A DNA stretch of 8,273 nt from Chloroflexota bacterium (GTDB taxonomy: Bacteria; Chloroflexota; Dehalococcoidia; E44-bin15): positions 1 to 8,273 of the forward strand of contig JADFVG010000168.1 in the NCBI GenBank assembly GCA_015222405.1, given 5' to 3'. Of the stretch, positions 5,882-8,273 are shown one piece after another; position 1 is the stretch's first letter; every line of letters begins with the position of its first letter. The notes under the pieces were generated by a model. The model was not told where the DNA came from, ran no database searches, and worked only from the letters and a program-made list of their open reading frames with translations. The position numbers and the translations under genes were made by a program.

Positions 5882-8179
5882 CTAGTTCGAAAAAACGAAA
5901 TTGGCAATGGTCGCCTGACCCAGAGAGATGCCGCCGTCGTTGGTGGGCACCAGGCTATGGGTGAGCACCACAAATCCCTCCTTCTCCAGAAGGTCGGCAG
6001 TAAGCTTCAGCAGCAGCCTGTTCTGAAACACGCCACCGCTCAAGGCAACCGTTCGCAAACCCCTTTCGGCGGCTATGCGATGACACATATCAGCCACCAT
6101 CCTTGCCATGGTGTGGTGAAACCTGGCTGAAATTGTGCTTACAGGAAGGCCATTATCTAGATCGTGGATTATTGCCTGGAATAATTCGCTCAATTTGACA
6201 ACCTTCACTCCATCCTGCTCCGCAATGGAGAAGGGATAGGAGTCGGTGTCCTGGAAATCATCGGGGGCTGCCATCTCGAGCTCGATGGCTGCCTGAGCCT
6301 CGTAGTCCACCCTCGCCCTGATGCCGATGAGCGCCGATACCCCGTCGAAGAGGCGGCCGCAACTGGAGGTCATGGGGCAATTGATCTTTTTTTCGAGCTG
6401 CCGTTTCATAACCTCTTTTTCGTACTGGTCGATATTTCGCAAGAAGGGCAGCTCCCTGTCAAGCGCGCTTTTTCCCAAGAGGGTGGAAAGGTACGAAAAA
6501 GCCATGCGGTAGGGTCGTTCTATGGCGGCGGCGGCGCCAGGGAGGGGCACATACTCCAGATGCCCCACCCGCTCAAAGCCTTTGAAGTCAGCTATCAGAA
6601 ACTCCCCTCCCCAGATGGTGCCATCGCTGCCATATCCCGTGCCATCGAAGGCAACCCCAATAACGGGCTCCTGAACCCCATTTTCCACCATGCAACTGAC
6701 GATGTGGGCATGATGATGCTGCACGGGAACGAGGGTGAACTCGCCTGCCCGCTCTTTTGCATACTTAGTGGAGAGATATTCGGGGTGCAGGTCGTGAGCC
6801 AGAATCTGAGGCTTGATGCGGAAAAGCTTCTGATAAAGCTCGATGGTATTGGCAAAGTGCTCCAGAGTTTCCAGGTTCTCCATATCGCCGATATGCTGGC
6901 TGATGAAGGCATGATCCTCCCTGGTGACACAGAAGGTATTCTTGAGTTCCGCGCCGCAGGCAAGAATCTCCTTCGCCCTAAAGGGGAGGTGGATGGGGTA
7001 GGGGGCATAGCCCCGTGCCCGCCGTGCCAGCTGCATCTTGCCCCTCCCGACAAAGGCTACGGTGTCGTCATAGCGGGCATGGATGTCCCGATTGTGAACC
7101 ACGAAAAAGTCGGCGATGCCCTTCAGTCTCCGCAGCGCCTCATCATTGTCTTTAGCGATAGGTTCCTCACTGATATTGCCGCTGGTCATCACCAAAGGGA
7201 GACCCGTCTTCCTGAGCAGCACGTGATGCAACGGGGTATAGGGAAGCATCACCCCCAGGTACTTGAGTTCGGGCGCCACCTTGCGCGAAACAGAGGAACC
7301 ATCTTTCCACCTCAGCAGCAAGATAGGGCACTCAGGGGAAGTGAGCAGCTTCTCCTCCTCCACGGAAACGAAGCAGTGCTCCTTGATCTGTTCCAGGGTG
7401 GCCAACATTATCGCCAGTGGTTTATAGGAGCGCCTTTTCCTGTCTCTTAAAGTTTGAATCGCCTCCCCATTGGTGGCATCGCAGGCGAGGTGAAAGCCCC
7501 CCAGCCCCTTTATGGCCAGAATCTTTCCCTCTTTTAGCAATCTACTGGCTTCGGTAATAACATCTTCCACAGCGATAGTTCTACCATCGCTGTCGGTCAG
7601 TTCGAGAAAAGGGCCACATTTGGGGCAGGCGTTGGGCTGGGCATGGAAGCGACGATCCAGGGGGGCATCATATTCCCGCTGGCAATCGGGACACATCTTG
7701 AAGTGGCGCATCGTGGTCTTGGGACGGTCGTAGGGTATGTCCTCGATGATGGTGAAGCGCGGTCCGCAGTTGGTGCAGTTGGTGAAAGGGTAGCGATAGC
7801 GCCGATCTTCAGGTGACAGGAGCTCCCGTTTACAGGCTTCGCAAGTGGCGATGTCGGGGGAGACCAACTGATACTTGCCCTCTTCGGCAAGGCTGTGGCG
7901 TATTTCAAATTGGGTGTAACCTTTAGCCGGGGCCCCAGCGGCGGTGATGCCCTCAATGCGGGCTAATGGTGGTGCCATCCTTTCCAGTTCAACAATGAAT
8001 TGGTCTAGCGCCTCCTTCTCGCCCTCAACCTCGATCTTGACATCACCCGAGGTATTTAATACCCATCCCTTGAGGTCATGTTTCGTAGCTAGCTGATAAA
8101 CAAAGGGTCTGAAGCCAACCCCCTGAACTACGCCGCGAACACTTATTTGAAGTAGCTCTGTGGCCTTTGTTCTCGTCAT
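5882..8179 (-). CDS. hypF: Carbamoyltransferase HypF
   Basis: HypF makes a carbamoyl-adenylate from carbamoyl phosphate and ATP and transfers the carbamoyl to the C-terminal Cys of HypE, starting cyanide-ligand synthesis. The 765 residues show the full family architecture. An acylphosphatase-like domain covers about 10-95 (VRGVVQGVGFRPFVYQLA). Two zinc fingers follow: Cys113/116/135/138 and Cys163/166/185/188, each CxxC-18-CxxC. A YrdC-like domain spans about 200-390 (KPLAIM, PLVMTSGNISEEPI). The Kae1-like carbamoyltransferase domain spans about 405-760, with QHHHAH at 487-492, GVAFDGTGYGSDG at 508-520, ALSGGVFQN at 712-720 and NDGGISLGQ at 747-755. Length matches E. coli HypF (about 750). 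The start ATG has AGGG at 8188-8185 with 5 nt spacing. It is the first gene of the hyp operon and is directly preceded by a consensus-like promoter. No frameshift or missing domain is seen. Confidence 0.97.
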   Translation of the reverse strand: MTRTKATELLQISVRGVVQGVGFRPFVYQLATKHDLKGWVLNTSGDVKIEVEGEKEALDQFIVELERMAPPLARIEGITAAGAPAKGYTQFEIRHSLAEEGKYQLVSPDIATCEACKRELLSPEDRRYRYPFTNCTNCGPRFTIIEDIPYDRPKTTMRHFKMCPDCQREYDAPLDRRFHAQPNACPKCGPFLELTDSDGRTIAVEDVITEASRLLKEGKILAIKGLGGFHLACDATNGEAIQTLRDRKRRSYKPLAIMLATLEQIKEHCFVSVEEEKLLTSPECPILLLRWKDGSSVSRKVAPELKYLGVMLPYTPLHHVLLRKTGLPLVMTSGNISEEPIAKDNDEALRRLKGIADFFVVHNRDIHARYDDTVAFVGRGKMQLARRARGYAPYPIHLPFRAKEILACGAELKNTFCVTREDHAFISQHIGDMENLETLEHFANTIELYQKLFRIKPQILAHDLHPEYLSTKYAKERAGEFTLVPVQHHHAHIVSCMVENGVQEPVIGVAFDGTGYGSDGTIWGGEFLIADFKGFERVGHLEYVPLPGAAAAIERPYRMAFSYLSTLLGKSALDRELPFLRNIDQYEKEVMKRQLEKKINCPMTSSCGRLFDGVSALIGIRARVDYEAQAAIELEMAAPDDFQDTDSYPFSIAEQDGVKVVKLSELFQAIIHDLDNGLPVSTISARFHHTMARMVADMCHRIAAERGLRTVALSGGVFQNRLLLKLTADLLEKEGFVVLTHSLVPTNDGGISLGQATIANFVFSN

Positions 8180-8194
8180 TCCATCCCTAGTACT

Positions 8195-8223
8195 ATTATA
8201 CCCCCTTTTACGAGACGCTTCAA
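8195..8223 (-). promoter_or_regulatory. Predicted sigma-70-type promoter of the hypFCDE operon
   Basis: Reading the - strand, TTGAAG (8223-8218) is separated by exactly 17 nt from a perfect TATAAT (8200-8195). Transcription would start near 8190-8186, only about 7-11 nt before the hypF ATG, so the leader would barely contain the AGGG ribosome site. A further TATAAG lies upstream on the same strand near 8262-8257; its -35 region would be beyond the window edge, and it could give a longer leader. Confidence 0.7.
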
Positions 8224-8240
8224 AGGCTAGCTAATGTTGA

Positions 8241-8270
8241 TTGAAAAAGCACCCACTTATAAGCTATAAT
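8241..8270 (+). promoter_or_regulatory. Predicted sigma-70-type promoter facing right, out of the window
   Basis: TTGAAA (8241-8246), an 18 nt spacer and a perfect TATAAT (8265-8270) form a near-consensus promoter on the + strand. It is back to back with the hypF promoter: the two -35 boxes are 17 nt apart (8224-8240). The gene it would serve lies past the right edge. TTATA-AGC-TATAA (8257-8269) is a short inverted repeat covering the -10 box. Confidence 0.55.
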
Positions 8271-8273
8271 CCA

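Noticed and set aside
6560..7450. A 296-codon open frame on the + strand opposite hypF
   Set aside because: It is antisense to the YrdC and Kae1-like parts of hypF, and its sequence resembles no family I know. It is best explained as a shadow.
8224..8240. GCTAGC and TAGCTA palindromes between the divergent -35 boxes as an operator
   Set aside because: They are only 6 bp each and overlap one another; such palindromes are too common to support an operator call.

Overview
The window carries a cytoplasmic group 3c-type [NiFe] hydrogenase locus (MvhDGA/VhuDGA family) facing a block of hydrogenase maturation genes. Two TATAAT-type promoters with matching -35 boxes at the right edge, together with Shine-Dalgarno sites, point to a bacterium rather than a methanogenic archaeon. 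The gene set and the moderate GC content would suit an anaerobe such as a member of the Chloroflexota (Dehalococcoidia, where this enzyme is called Vhu) or a sulfate-reducer-like lineage. That placement is from memory of the families and is tentative.

Left half, + strand, positions 1-3420. In order: the 3' end of an MvhD/FlpD iron-sulfur subunit, the hydrogenase small subunit (MvhG-like), the large subunit with the NiFe site (MvhA-like), a HycI/HyaD-type maturation endopeptidase starting at TTG, and a small two-helix membrane protein resembling DUF4405. Gene spacing is 1 to 34 nt or overlapping, so this looks like one operon whose promoter lies left of the window.

Right half, - strand, positions 3417-8179. 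In transcription order: hypF, hypC, hypD, hypE. hypF has a strong promoter just upstream; hypD and hypE overlap by 14 nt. These proteins build and deliver the Fe(CN)2CO part of the active site: HypF carbamoylates the C-terminal cysteine of HypE, HypE dehydrates it to thiocyanate, and HypC-HypD carries the iron and accepts the cyanide. hypA and hypB (nickel insertion) are not in the window.

The two operons converge and their stop codons overlap at 3417-3420, leaving no room for a conventional terminator between them. In function the window is a nearly self-contained unit: the structural subunits, the protease that trims the large subunit, and four of the six general maturation proteins. An electron partner such as HdrABC is expected outside the window, probably to the left, because MvhD normally passes electrons from the hydrogenase to HdrA.

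The least conventional element is the small membrane protein at the end of the hydrogenase operon. It has two histidines 14 residues apart on one predicted helix and may start at a rare ATT codon. No CRISPR array, insertion sequence, tRNA or rRNA gene is visible. The longest stretch without a gene is the 94 nt at the right end, which holds divergent promoters.
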